Shown here: positions 7,718 through 15,078 of the stretch, in pieces
How positions within the stretch are numbered: position 1 is the first letter of the stretch
Layout: every line of letters starts with the position of its first letter
Source: Streptomyces minutiscleroticus
Lineage (GTDB): Bacteria > Actinomycetota > Actinomycetes > Streptomycetales > Streptomycetaceae
Direction of reading: 5' to 3'
Length of the DNA stretch: 47,395 bases
Assembly: GCF_014650875.1 (NCBI RefSeq)
Contig: NZ_BMVU01000050.1
Location: forward strand, 1-47,395
Notes under the pieces: model-generated
Seen by the model: the letters and a program-made list of their open reading frames with translations, nothing else
Database searches by the model: none
Told to the model about the DNA's origin: nothing
Translations under genes and position numbers: made by a program

Positions 7718-8860
7718 TCAGCGCAGGCGTCCTCGCTTCGCCTCCATCGCCGCACGGCCCTCCGCGCCCTTGCGCTTCCAGTCGCGGCGGAGTTCGGCGC
7801 GCAGCCGGGCGTCCGTCTTGGCGACGATGTACTGGTTCTCGCGCAGGAGCTTGCGGTAGCTGTCGAGGCGGCGCCGGTGGAGCGCCCCCGTCTCCACCGC
7901 GTCGAGGACCGCGCAGCCCGGCTCGGCCGTGTGCGCGCAGTCGTGGAAGCGGCACCCGGCCGCCAGCTCCTCGATCTCGGCGAAGACCTGCTCGACGCCG
8001 GTCCCGGCGTCCCACAGGCCCACGCCGCGCAGCCCCGGCGTGTCGATGAGGACGCCTCCGCCGGGCAGGAGCAGCAGGTTGCGCGTCGTGGTGGTGTGCC
8101 GGCCCTTGCCGTCCACGTCGCGCGTGGCCTGCACGGTCATGACGTCCTCGCCGAGCAGCGCGTTCGCGAGCGTCGACTTGCCCGCGCCGGACTGGCCGAG
8201 CAGCACGGACGTACCGCCGGTGACGATCGCCGCGAGGACGTCCACGCCCTCCCCTGCCGCGGCGCTGACCGGCAGCACCTCGACGCCGGGCGCCGCCCCT
8301 CGGACGTCCTGGACGAGGTGGCCCCGCGTCGCGGGGTCGGGCACGAGGTCCGCCTTGGTCAGCACGACCAGCGGCTGCGCGCCCGACTCCCAGCCGAGCG
8401 CGAGGAACCGCTCGATCCGGCCGAGGTCGAGCTCCGCGGCCAGCGACACCGCGATGACGGCGTGGTCGACGTTGGCCGCGAGGATCTGCCCCTCCGACCG
8501 CTTGGAGGAGGTGGACCGCACGAAGGCGGTGCGGCGCGGCAGGTACGCCCGGACGTAGCGGGGGTCGCCGTCCGGGTCGACGGCGGCCCAGTCACCGGTG
8601 CAGACGACCCGCAGGGGGTCGTGCGGGGTGACGAACTCGGTGTCGACGCGCACGAGCCCGTCGGCGGTGACCACGTCGCACCGGCCGCGGTCGACCCGTA
8701 CGACCCGCCCGGGCACCAGGCCCCGGCCGGCGTACGGCGCGAACTCCGCCGCCCACGCGTCGTCCCAGCCGTAGGGGGCCAGCGGATGCGCCGGGGCGGA
8801 GGAGGCCGAGGAAGAGGAGAGGGAAGGGGAAGAGGAGGAGGAAGAGTACGAGGAGTACAA
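7718..8860 (-). CDS. rsgA: ribosome small-subunit-dependent GTPase A (30S assembly GTPase)
   Basis: A 380-residue circularly permuted GTPase that helps 30S subunit maturation. The OB-fold N-terminal part (GRVVRVDRGRCDVVTADG) is followed by GTPase motifs in permuted order: G4 LTKAD, then G1 GQSGAGKST, then G3 DTPG. The C-terminal zinc knuckle is GCRFHDCAHTAEPGCAV. The start is the TTG at 8860, with AAGGG about 8 bases upstream; family conservation only begins near HPLAPYGWDDAW (about residue 25). The first 22 residues are a Ser-rich run (14 Ser) encoded by a repetitive TCC/TCT tract. A very short reading frame with a strong ribosome site lies 57 bp upstream. Confidence 0.93.
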   Translation of the reverse strand: MYSSYSSSSSSPSLSSSSASSAPAHPLAPYGWDDAWAAEFAPYAGRGLVPGRVVRVDRGRCDVVTADGLVRVDTEFVTPHDPLRVVCTGDWAAVDPDGDPRYVRAYLPRRTAFVRSTSSKRSEGQILAANVDHAVIAVSLAAELDLGRIERFLALGWESGAQPLVVLTKADLVPDPATRGHLVQDVRGAAPGVEVLPVSAAAGEGVDVLAAIVTGGTSVLLGQSGAGKSTLANALLGEDVMTVQATRDVDGKGRHTTTTRNLLLLPGGGVLIDTPGLRGVGLWDAGTGVEQVFAEIEELAAGCRFHDCAHTAEPGCAVLDAVETGALHRRRLDSYRKLLRENQYIVAKTDARLRAELRRDWKRKGAEGRAAMEAKRGRLR

Positions 8861-8917
8861 GGGGTGCCCTTCGCAGGGGTGGCCCCGGCCGCGCGCCCGT
8901 GCGCGGAGATGTGGAGG

Positions 8918-8986
8918 TCAGCCGGTGGCCACGGAGGTGGACGGAATGGACTGGATGCGGGCGGCGCCCGTCGCGATGACAGCCAT
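8918..8986 (-). CDS. 22-codon short ORF upstream of rsgA (candidate leader peptide)
   Basis: An ATG at 8986 is preceded by GGAGG with 9 bases spacing, an ideal ribosome site. The frame encodes MAVIATGAARIQSIPSTSVA followed by TG and a TGA stop at 8918-8920, 57 bp before the rsgA TTG. I do not recognise the peptide. It may be a translated leader that influences rsgA, or an independent micro-protein. A competing plus-strand frame overlaps it. Confidence 0.45.
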   Translation of the reverse strand: MAVIATGAARIQSIPSTSVATG

Positions 8987-9074
8987 CGGTCGACACCTCC
9001 TCTTCTCCACTCGTCTTCCCGAACGCATCGGCTCGCCGGAGGCCGGGCGGCCACAGCCGCTCCCGGTCCGGTGA
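8946..9074 (+). CDS. 42-codon short ORF antisense to the rsgA leader ORF
   Basis: A plus-strand ATG at 8946 has GGAGG 8 bases upstream (8933-8937) and reads MDWMRAAPVAMTAIGRHLLF, continuing to a TGA at 9072-9074 (42 residues). It overlaps the minus-strand 22-codon frame almost completely. Both strands carrying a good ribosome site here is unusual, but at most one is likely to be translated. I do not recognise it. Nothing further is seen in 9075-9183. Confidence 0.25.
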   Translation: MDWMRAAPVAMTAIGRHLLFSTRLPERIGSPEAGRPQPLPVR

Positions 9075-9183
9075 CGCCCACCCTAGGGACCCGTCCCGCC
9101 CGGCCGCCACCGAATTAACGGCCGGGTGTCCCCTCGTCCCTTTCCCCGCCCTTGTTCCCCGTTCCCCTCGCCGGGCGACGGCC

Positions 9184-10557
9184 TCAGCCGACGGGCGCGC
9201 CCGCGGCCGTGCGGTCCGCCCCGTCCCCGCCGGTCCCGCCGTCCCCGGCGCCGCCGTCCGCCGGCAGGCTGTCCATGAACGAGCTCACCGAGAAGACGGC
9301 GCGGCCCGGTCCGGGCGGGCCGTAGCCGGGCGGGGAGGAGAGGCCGAAGTCCTCCATGGTCTGCCGGTAGGCCTGGAGCAGCCGGATGTGGTACTCCAGC
9401 GGCGCGCCCTGCGGGTTGGCCTTGCCGAGCGGGGTGGTCGGCTCCGGGCACCAGGTGGTGAAGCGGGGCGTGATGCCGTGCGACATGAAGAAGCGCAGGC
9501 CCTCCGTGGTGGAGGCGATGGCCTCGTCGACGGTCTTGAAGCCGAAGGGCTCGGCCATCTCCACACCGGCGACGAAGTTCGGGATCACGTTGCGCGCGCC
9601 GAAGATCTCCGCCGAGTCCAGGATGCGCTTGTGCCACTCGTCGCGGCCGACGTACCGCTCCTTGCCGGGGCAGTACATCTTGAACAGGTACTCGTCCCAG
9701 ACCTCGTAGTTCGGGTGGTAGATCTGGACGCCGTAGTCCTTGAAGCGCTGCACGTCGTCGCGCGGCAGGGCCTGGGCGACGACCTTGCCGATCCAGCGGC
9801 CCGGGAAGCGCTCCTCGATGGCCTTGGCGTAGTGCCCGTAGAAGTCGGCCTCGTCGCGCCCGGCGACCGTCTTGGTGATCGCGCCGCCGGTCAGCGTGTA
9901 GGCGGTGGACGCCTTCGCCGTGTCGTAGCGGTCGATGATCTCCAGGGCCTCCAGGACCTCCTCCACGTCCTTCACGCCCGTGTACGGCCGCCCGGCCGCC
10001 TTGTGCTGGCGCCAGTTGTGGTTGATGTCGCAGTACTGGCACTCCTCCTTGGCGCCGAAGTACTGGCAGACGCGGAAGACGGTGAGGTAGATCAGGTAGC
10101 CCCACTGGATGGTGGGGGCCACCTCCATCACGGACTTCCCGTTGGAGAGCTTGTGGCGGTAGTACTCCGGCATGGGCGGGACGCCGACGTCGGCGATCCG
10201 CTTCCCGTCCAGGTAGAGGCCGAGCACGCCGTCCTCGTCGGCGGCGACCCGGTACGGGGAGGACGGGTTCACGCGGACGGAGACGACCGTGCGGCGCAGG
10301 TCGTACGGGCCGCCGGTGAGGATGATCTCCTCGGGCGGGCGGCGCAGCGCGGCCTCGCCCAGCTCGGGCAGCGTGCCGTGGTCGAAGGAGAAGATGAAGT
10401 ACGACTTCGGCTTGACCTCGCCGCTCTCGTTGTCGCTGAGCGCCGAGGCGTCGAAGGCCACACCACCGCGCAGCAGGTCCTCCTTGAACACGGCTTCCCG
10501 CGGTACGTGCGGGAACCGTTCCATCAGATCCTCTACCAGTGCGGTGCGGCTGCCCAT
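9184..10557 (-). CDS. radical SAM protein with a CX8CX2C cluster motif
   Basis: A 457-residue protein. The cluster-binding segment is Cys164, Cys173 and Cys176 (CQYFGAKEECQYC), a CX8CX2C spacing rather than the classic CX3CX2C; the aromatic residue before the last Cys is the family norm. It is followed by TLTGGAITK, a likely SAM-contacting GG motif, and barrel strands ending near TTWCPEP. The N-terminal 150 residues (PREAVFKEDLLRGGVAFDAS) look like a family-specific accessory region, and the last 40 are Gly/Asp-rich and disordered. The ATG at 10557 has GAGGAG 7 bases upstream. The substrate is unknown. It is divergent from the alditol oxidase gene, and no partner precursor peptide is visible nearby. 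Confidence 0.85.
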   Translation of the reverse strand: MGSRTALVEDLMERFPHVPREAVFKEDLLRGGVAFDASALSDNESGEVKPKSYFIFSFDHGTLPELGEAALRRPPEEIILTGGPYDLRRTVVSVRVNPSSPYRVAADEDGVLGLYLDGKRIADVGVPPMPEYYRHKLSNGKSVMEVAPTIQWGYLIYLTVFRVCQYFGAKEECQYCDINHNWRQHKAAGRPYTGVKDVEEVLEALEIIDRYDTAKASTAYTLTGGAITKTVAGRDEADFYGHYAKAIEERFPGRWIGKVVAQALPRDDVQRFKDYGVQIYHPNYEVWDEYLFKMYCPGKERYVGRDEWHKRILDSAEIFGARNVIPNFVAGVEMAEPFGFKTVDEAIASTTEGLRFFMSHGITPRFTTWCPEPTTPLGKANPQGAPLEYHIRLLQAYRQTMEDFGLSSPPGYGPPGPGRAVFSVSSFMDSLPADGGAGDGGTGGDGADRTAAGAPVG

Positions 10558-10756
10558 CCTGTTCTCCTCGCTCCCGGATAGCTGCGCTCGACTCCTCACG
10601 GTATGCCCCCGCTCGCCGGAACCACGGGCCGGGTGCCCGGCGAACGGCCGTGACACCCGTCACGGAAGGCCGCGCGGCCCCGTCCGGGACGGCGGCACGG
10701 AACCGCCCACAGCGGCGGAACAGAGCGGTTCTGGAGGGCGAAGGCGCACGTGGGAG

Positions 10757-10792
10757 CTTGTTTTCATGATCGTCCGGGGTCTTGTTTTCGTG
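10757..10792. promoter_or_regulatory. 12-bp direct repeat between the radical SAM and alditol oxidase genes
   Basis: CTTGTTTTCATG (10757-10768) and CTTGTTTTCGTG (10781-10792) are direct repeats with one mismatch and a 24-bp period, in an AT-richer patch of the divergent intergenic region 10558-10908. The arrangement fits a regulator dimer binding direct repeats. No consensus I know matches. The rest of the gap shows no gene. Confidence 0.35.
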
Positions 10793-10908
10793 CTGCCGAT
10801 GAGGTCCGATGCCCTCGTACGCGCGCGGTGGCGGGCGTGCCCCGTCACCGGTGCCGCACCCCGCGGCGCACCCGGTGGGCGGGCGATCCGGTGTGAGGAA
10901 GGACGCGG

Positions 10909-12153
10909 ATGACCGAGGCAGTCACCAACTGGGCGGGCAACATCACGTACACGGCGAAGGAGCTGCACCGCCCGCGCTCGCTCGACGCGCTGCGCGCGCT
11001 CGTCGCGGAGAGCGGGAGGGTGCGGGTGCTCGGCAGCGGGCACTCCTTCAACACGATCGCCGACGCGGGCACCGAGGGCGCCCTGGTCTCCCTGGCGGAC
11101 CTGCCGCCGGTGATCGACGTGGACACCGCGGCCCGCACGGTGCGGGTGGGCGGCGGCGTCCGCTACGCCGAGCTGGCCGAGGCGGTGCACCGGCACGGTC
11201 TCGCCCTGCACAACATGGCCTCGCTGCCGCACATCTCCGTCGCCGGTTCCGTGGCGACCGGCACCCACGGCTCCGGCGACGGCAACGGCCCGCTCGCCGC
11301 GGCCGTCCGCGAGGTGGAGCTGGTCACGGCCGACGGCGGCACGCTGGTGATCGGCCGCGGGGACGCCCGCTTCGGCGGCGCGGTCACCTCGCTGGGCGCG
11401 CTCGGCGTCGTCACCGCGCTCACCCTGGACCTGGAGCCCGCCTACGAGGTGAGCCAGCGCGTGTACGGCCCGATCCCCCTGGACGGGCTGGACCACGCGG
11501 CGGTCGCGGCCTCGGCGTACAGCGTGAGCATGTTCACGGACTGGCGGCAGTCCGGCTTCGTGCAGACCTGGGTCAAGCAGCGCACCGACCTGCCGGAGCC
11601 GCGCTTCCCCTGGTCGGAGCCGGTCGCGGAGAAGCGGCACCCGGTGCCGGGCATGTCCCCGCTGAACGCCACCGAGCAGTTCGGCGTGCCGGGGCCGTGG
11701 CACGAGCGGCTGCCGCACTTCAGGCCCGGCTTCACCCCGAGCAGCGGGGCCGAGCTGCAGTCCGAGTACCTGCTGGCGCGCGAGCACGCCCTGGACGCGA
11801 TACGCGCGCTGGACGCGATACGGGGGACCGTCGCGCCGGTGCTGCAGATCTGCGAGGTCCGCACGATCGCCGCCGACACCCAGTGGCTGAGCCCGGCGTA
11901 CGGGCGCGACAGCGTGGCACTGCACTTCACCTGGGTCGAGGACACCGAGGCCGTGCTGCCCGTGGTGGGCCGCCTGGAGGAGGCCCTGGACCCGTTCGAC
12001 CCGCGTCCGCACTGGGGCAAGGTCTTCACCGTGCCGTCGGACGTGGTGCGCGGGCGCTACCCGCGAATGGCCGACTTCACGGCGCTGGCGCGGGAACTGG
12101 ACCCGGAGGGCACGTTCCGCAACGCCTTCGTCCGGGACGCCCTCGGCCTCTGA
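10909..12153 (+). CDS. aldO: alditol oxidase (FAD-dependent xylitol/sorbitol oxidase)
   Basis: A 414-residue flavoprotein that oxidises sugar alcohols at C1, giving aldose and H2O2. It aligns closely with S. coelicolor AldO: the N-terminus NWAGNITYTAKEL, then VRVLGSGHSFN where His45 is the covalent FAD attachment site, SVAGSVATGTHGSG for FAD binding, and the C-terminal D-arabinono-1,4-lactone oxidase domain ending with PHWGKVFT. GGAAGG upstream of the ATG gives a good ribosome site. It is a monocistronic cytoplasmic enzyme, divergent from the radical SAM gene, and ends in strong hairpins. Confidence 0.95.
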   Translation: MTEAVTNWAGNITYTAKELHRPRSLDALRALVAESGRVRVLGSGHSFNTIADAGTEGALVSLADLPPVIDVDTAARTVRVGGGVRYAELAEAVHRHGLALHNMASLPHISVAGSVATGTHGSGDGNGPLAAAVREVELVTADGGTLVIGRGDARFGGAVTSLGALGVVTALTLDLEPAYEVSQRVYGPIPLDGLDHAAVAASAYSVSMFTDWRQSGFVQTWVKQRTDLPEPRFPWSEPVAEKRHPVPGMSPLNATEQFGVPGPWHERLPHFRPGFTPSSGAELQSEYLLAREHALDAIRALDAIRGTVAPVLQICEVRTIAADTQWLSPAYGRDSVALHFTWVEDTEAVLPVVGRLEEALDPFDPRPHWGKVFTVPSDVVRGRYPRMADFTALARELDPEGTFRNAFVRDALGL

Positions 12154-12167
12154 GCCGCCCGCCCGCG

Positions 12168-12216
12168 CACGACCGTCCCCGGTCGTGTCCCGGCCGCCGT
12201 ACGGTGGCCGGGACAC
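12168..12216 (+). terminator. two overlapping hairpins after alditol oxidase
   Basis: CACGACCG (12168-12175) pairs with CGGTCGTG (12180-12187). GTGTCCCGGCC (12185-12195) pairs exactly with 12206-12216. The two share bases 12185-12187, so full pairing of one trims the other. They start 15 bp past the stop codon and are a convincing terminator for the oxidase gene. Confidence 0.7.
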
Positions 12217-12256
12217 GGCTGACACAGCGGACACAGCGGACACAGCCGACACGGCG
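12212..12256. repeat. 9-bp tandem repeat, five copies
   Basis: Five head-to-tail 9-mers of the form GACAC(A/G)GC(G/C/T) fill 12212-12256, starting inside the last stem of the terminator. The rest of 12257-12402 shows no gene. Confidence 0.75.
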
Positions 12257-12402
12257 AGCACGAAGGAAGCCACGGACCCGACCGCGCCTCTCCACCACCC
12301 GGTCCGGGCCCGCTGCCGCCGTACCGCCTGTGGGCGCGGCCCGCCGGGTTCTCCTTCGTGTTCTCGGGACCCGAAAAGCCCGGGACCGCGGACTGACGCG
12401 TC

Positions 12403-12448
12403 GGGCCCCGCGCGTCACGTCCGGGACGGAACGTGGCGTGCGGGGCCC
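12403..12448 (-). terminator. 18-bp near-perfect hairpin between convergent genes
   Basis: 12403-12420 pairs with 12431-12448 (ends GGGCCCCG and CGGGGCCC) with two wobble-type mismatches and a 10-base loop. It lies 24 bp beyond the stop of the minus-strand gene ending at 12472, so it probably terminates that operon and perhaps also opposing transcripts. Confidence 0.7.
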
Positions 12449-12471
12449 GGCCGGGCCCTCAGCGGTCCGCC

Positions 12472-12990
12472 TCAGTGGTCCGCGCAGCAGGGCGTCGGGT
12501 CCGGGTGCTCGAAGGGCACCAGGGTGCCGCCCAGGGCGGGCATGGCGGCCAGGACCAGCTCGCCGTCCTGCCACTGCGGCCGCACGTGGTCCCGCGTCAC
12601 CAGCGCGGTGTCCGCGGCGGGCGGCTCCTGGGCGCCCAGGACGGTCACCCGGTCGATCGCGGTGCGCGCGAGCAGCTCCGCGACCGTGAGGGTGCCGGTG
12701 AGGGACGCGGCTCCGGGGTACAGCACCGCACGGCCCGCCTCGTCGGGCACGCCGTCCGTGACCTCGTACCCCTGGTCCGTGAGCCGGTCCCGGGCGGCGT
12801 CCCGCGCCCCCTGCGCCGGCAGGGCGAAGGAGAGTGCGACCCGCGGCCGGCCGTCCCGTACCAGGTGCGTGCAGCCGAACACGTCCTCGGCCCCGGTGAG
12901 GCCGAGTCCGGACGCCAGCGTCCTGAGCAGGTGGTCGGCCGCGAGCAGGTCCGTGACGTCCGTGTCGACGGTGAGGGCGTACGGCGTCAC
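12472..12990 (-). CDS. conserved-looking protein of unknown function, partner of the PHP gene
   Basis: A 172-residue protein without signal peptide or membrane segment. It begins MTPYALTVDTDVTDLLAADH, has alternating helix and strand composition, and ends HPDPTPCCADH, a Cys/His cluster that could bind metal. I do not recognise a family. The GTG start at 12990 overlaps the stop of the upstream PHP-domain gene (GTGA), so the two are translationally coupled. Given the His-rich, metal-dependent partner, a metal-related or partner role is a guess only. A strong terminator follows. Confidence 0.75.
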   Translation of the reverse strand: MTPYALTVDTDVTDLLAADHLLRTLASGLGLTGAEDVFGCTHLVRDGRPRVALSFALPAQGARDAARDRLTDQGYEVTDGVPDEAGRAVLYPGAASLTGTLTVAELLARTAIDRVTVLGAQEPPAADTALVTRDHVRPQWQDGELVLAAMPALGGTLVPFEHPDPTPCCADH

Positions 12991-14696
12991 GAGGGCAGGA
13001 CCCAGACCGGGTTGGAGTAGAACCACAGGTCCTCCCACGGGTCGGCGTCGCCGATCACGTCGATGGCCGGGCCCGCCGGGTCGACGGCCGCGCCGTTCGG
13101 GCCGACGGCCGTGCGCTTGCCGTCGCCGCCGCGCAGCCGGACGTAGACAGGGTGGTCGACGCGGCCGAGGTCGTAGGTGAGCTTGACGGTGCCGCTGTCC
13201 TTGTTGACCTCGTAGGACTTGACGACCCTGGCCGTAGGCGCGGTGAAGGTGTCCTTGTCCTTCACCTCGCCGGTCACGTCGCCCTGGATGACGTCGACGC
13301 GCGCCAGCTTCGGCACGAAGCCCGCCCAGTTGGGGCCGCCCGCGAGCGCCACGTTCACGGTCAGGGTGACGCGCGTGCCCTTCTTCACGTGCAGGGCGCC
13401 GCCGAGCGTGGCCCAGCGGCTGCCGCCGGCGACCCGGACGTCGAGGCCGCTGATGAGCTGGCCGTGGTCGACCCAGATGCGGCCGGCCCGGATGCCGTCC
13501 ATGACGTCGGCGTAGGTGAAGCCCTCGGCGCCGACGTGGGTGCGGCTGTAGTAGCCGGGCCAGTAGTCGTTCTCGGTGAGGTCGATCTGCCCGCCGTAGA
13601 CGGGGTCGTCGTACCGGCCGTTGGCGTTGAAGTCGCCGCCGCCGCGCGCGGCGGTGTCGGCGTACACCTGGTGGGAGTCGGAGTTGGCGGTGATCCACCA
13701 GGGCTTGCCCTCGGCGAGGAGGCTGTCCCACAGGCCGCCGACGGTGGCGGTCATCCAGTCGAAGCCGCCCCAGGTGCGGTAGCTCTCCAGCGGGTAGCCG
13801 GCGAAGGAGTTGGCGCTCGGGCTGCCGTCGTAGATGCCGCGGGCCCCGCCGGGTCCGTTCGGCTTGGGCAGACCGCCGGCCTGGTGGCCGGGGGCGCCCT
13901 CGAAGCCGACGGCGATGCGGTGGCCCGGGGACGTCGCGTCGCGCCAGGCGCGGATCTCGTGCGGGGAGTCGATGCCCTTGCGCGCCGGGTGGTTGGCGAG
14001 CATCAGCGCGTCCTTGACCTTGCGCCGCTTCACCTGGTCGGCGAGGAAGTTCAGGCCCGCGACGGCGAGGGCCTCGTTGGCCGGGGTGGAGGAGGTGGCG
14101 CCCTTGACGCTGCCGTCGTAGCCGGTCTCGAACTGCTTGAGGACGGAGACCTCGTTCCTGCCCGGGTGCACGAAGACGGTGCCGTGCTCGGCGGCCGGGA
14201 TGTTCCACTCCAGGCCCTGGAAGACGAGGGTGTCCTCGTGGGCGGCCCGGGCCTCGACGATGTCCGGGTTGACCTTCTCGACCCCGATCCTGGCGTGGGT
14301 GGCGCTGCCGTGGTCGGTGATGACCAGCCAGTCCATGCCGTGCCGGGCGCCCTGGCGGACCTGGTCGACGACGCGGTACTTGCCGTCGCTGCTGTACTGG
14401 GTGTGGATGTGGTGGTCGCCGGCCAGCCAGAGGAAGCCGTTCTTCCTGCCGCGGCCGCCGCCCTGGGCGTACGCCGGAGCGGCCCCGGCGGTCTGGCCGA
14501 GCACGCTGCCCGCCGCCAGGCCCGCGCCCAGCAGCCCGGCCCGGCGCAGCATCGAGCGGCGCGAGTGCTGTTCGGGGGTCAGGGCCTCGTCCGGGACGGA
14601 GGTGTCGAAGGCGGCCGGCAGCGCGGCGCCCTCGGAGCCGTGCCCGTGGCCGTGGCCATGATCGTGATCGTGGTGATGGTGGTGCCCGTGCCCCAT
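12987..14696 (-). CDS. Tat-exported PHP-domain metal-dependent phosphoesterase with His-rich N-terminus
   Basis: A 569-residue protein. Residues 1-20 are about half His (MGHGHHHHHDHDHGHGHGHG), followed by a Tat signal (RRSMLRRAGLLGAGLAAGS, cleavage near APAYA). The PHP domain starts at GDHHIHTQYSSDGKYR, continues with WLVITDHG and the late His/Asp motifs NSDSH and ANHPA, which are the usual trinuclear metal ligands. The C-terminal 150 residues are beta-rich. It is probably an exported phosphoesterase; the substrate is unknown. The ATG has GAGGAG 7 bases upstream. It is coupled to the 172-residue gene. The intergenic region 14697-15078, shared with the divergent gene, has two GTTCA half-sites 7 bp apart on the minus strand (14761-14772). 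Confidence 0.88.
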   Translation of the reverse strand: MGHGHHHHHDHDHGHGHGHGSEGAALPAAFDTSVPDEALTPEQHSRRSMLRRAGLLGAGLAAGSVLGQTAGAAPAYAQGGGRGRKNGFLWLAGDHHIHTQYSSDGKYRVVDQVRQGARHGMDWLVITDHGSATHARIGVEKVNPDIVEARAAHEDTLVFQGLEWNIPAAEHGTVFVHPGRNEVSVLKQFETGYDGSVKGATSSTPANEALAVAGLNFLADQVKRRKVKDALMLANHPARKGIDSPHEIRAWRDATSPGHRIAVGFEGAPGHQAGGLPKPNGPGGARGIYDGSPSANSFAGYPLESYRTWGGFDWMTATVGGLWDSLLAEGKPWWITANSDSHQVYADTAARGGGDFNANGRYDDPVYGGQIDLTENDYWPGYYSRTHVGAEGFTYADVMDGIRAGRIWVDHGQLISGLDVRVAGGSRWATLGGALHVKKGTRVTLTVNVALAGGPNWAGFVPKLARVDVIQGDVTGEVKDKDTFTAPTARVVKSYEVNKDSGTVKLTYDLGRVDHPVYVRLRGGDGKRTAVGPNGAAVDPAGPAIDVIGDADPWEDLWFYSNPVWVLPS

Positions 14697-15078
14697 GGTC
14701 GCTCTCCTCGCTCGACGCCACCGGCGTGGCCGTGTCGCATGCGAGAGTCGACGGAAAACATGAACATTGAACGACTTGGGGGTGATCCCCCGCCGGCCTC
14801 GTCACGACCACTCACCACCCGCCCGCGCCGCCCGCTCGCACCACTCGTGCCGCCCGTCCGCCTCCCCGCCCGGCCGTTCCGTCCGACTCCCTGTCCGCCC
14901 GCGCCGTCCGGCCGTACGCTCCGCGAGCGCGGTCGCGGCACTCCGGCGCACTCAACTCCCGTTACAGGGACTTCAGTTGGTGCGGAATTCGGTCGCGCTC
15001 CCCGTCCCAGGCGCCCCTTCCACCACTTAAACTGAAGGCTTCCCTGGTCATGTGCCGCTTCGGGGGAGGAATCGGGCC

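Noticed and set aside
11786..11823. Apparent duplication LDAIRALDAIRG in alditol oxidase
   Set aside because: S. coelicolor AldO, as I recall it, has the same length here, so it is not an insertion.
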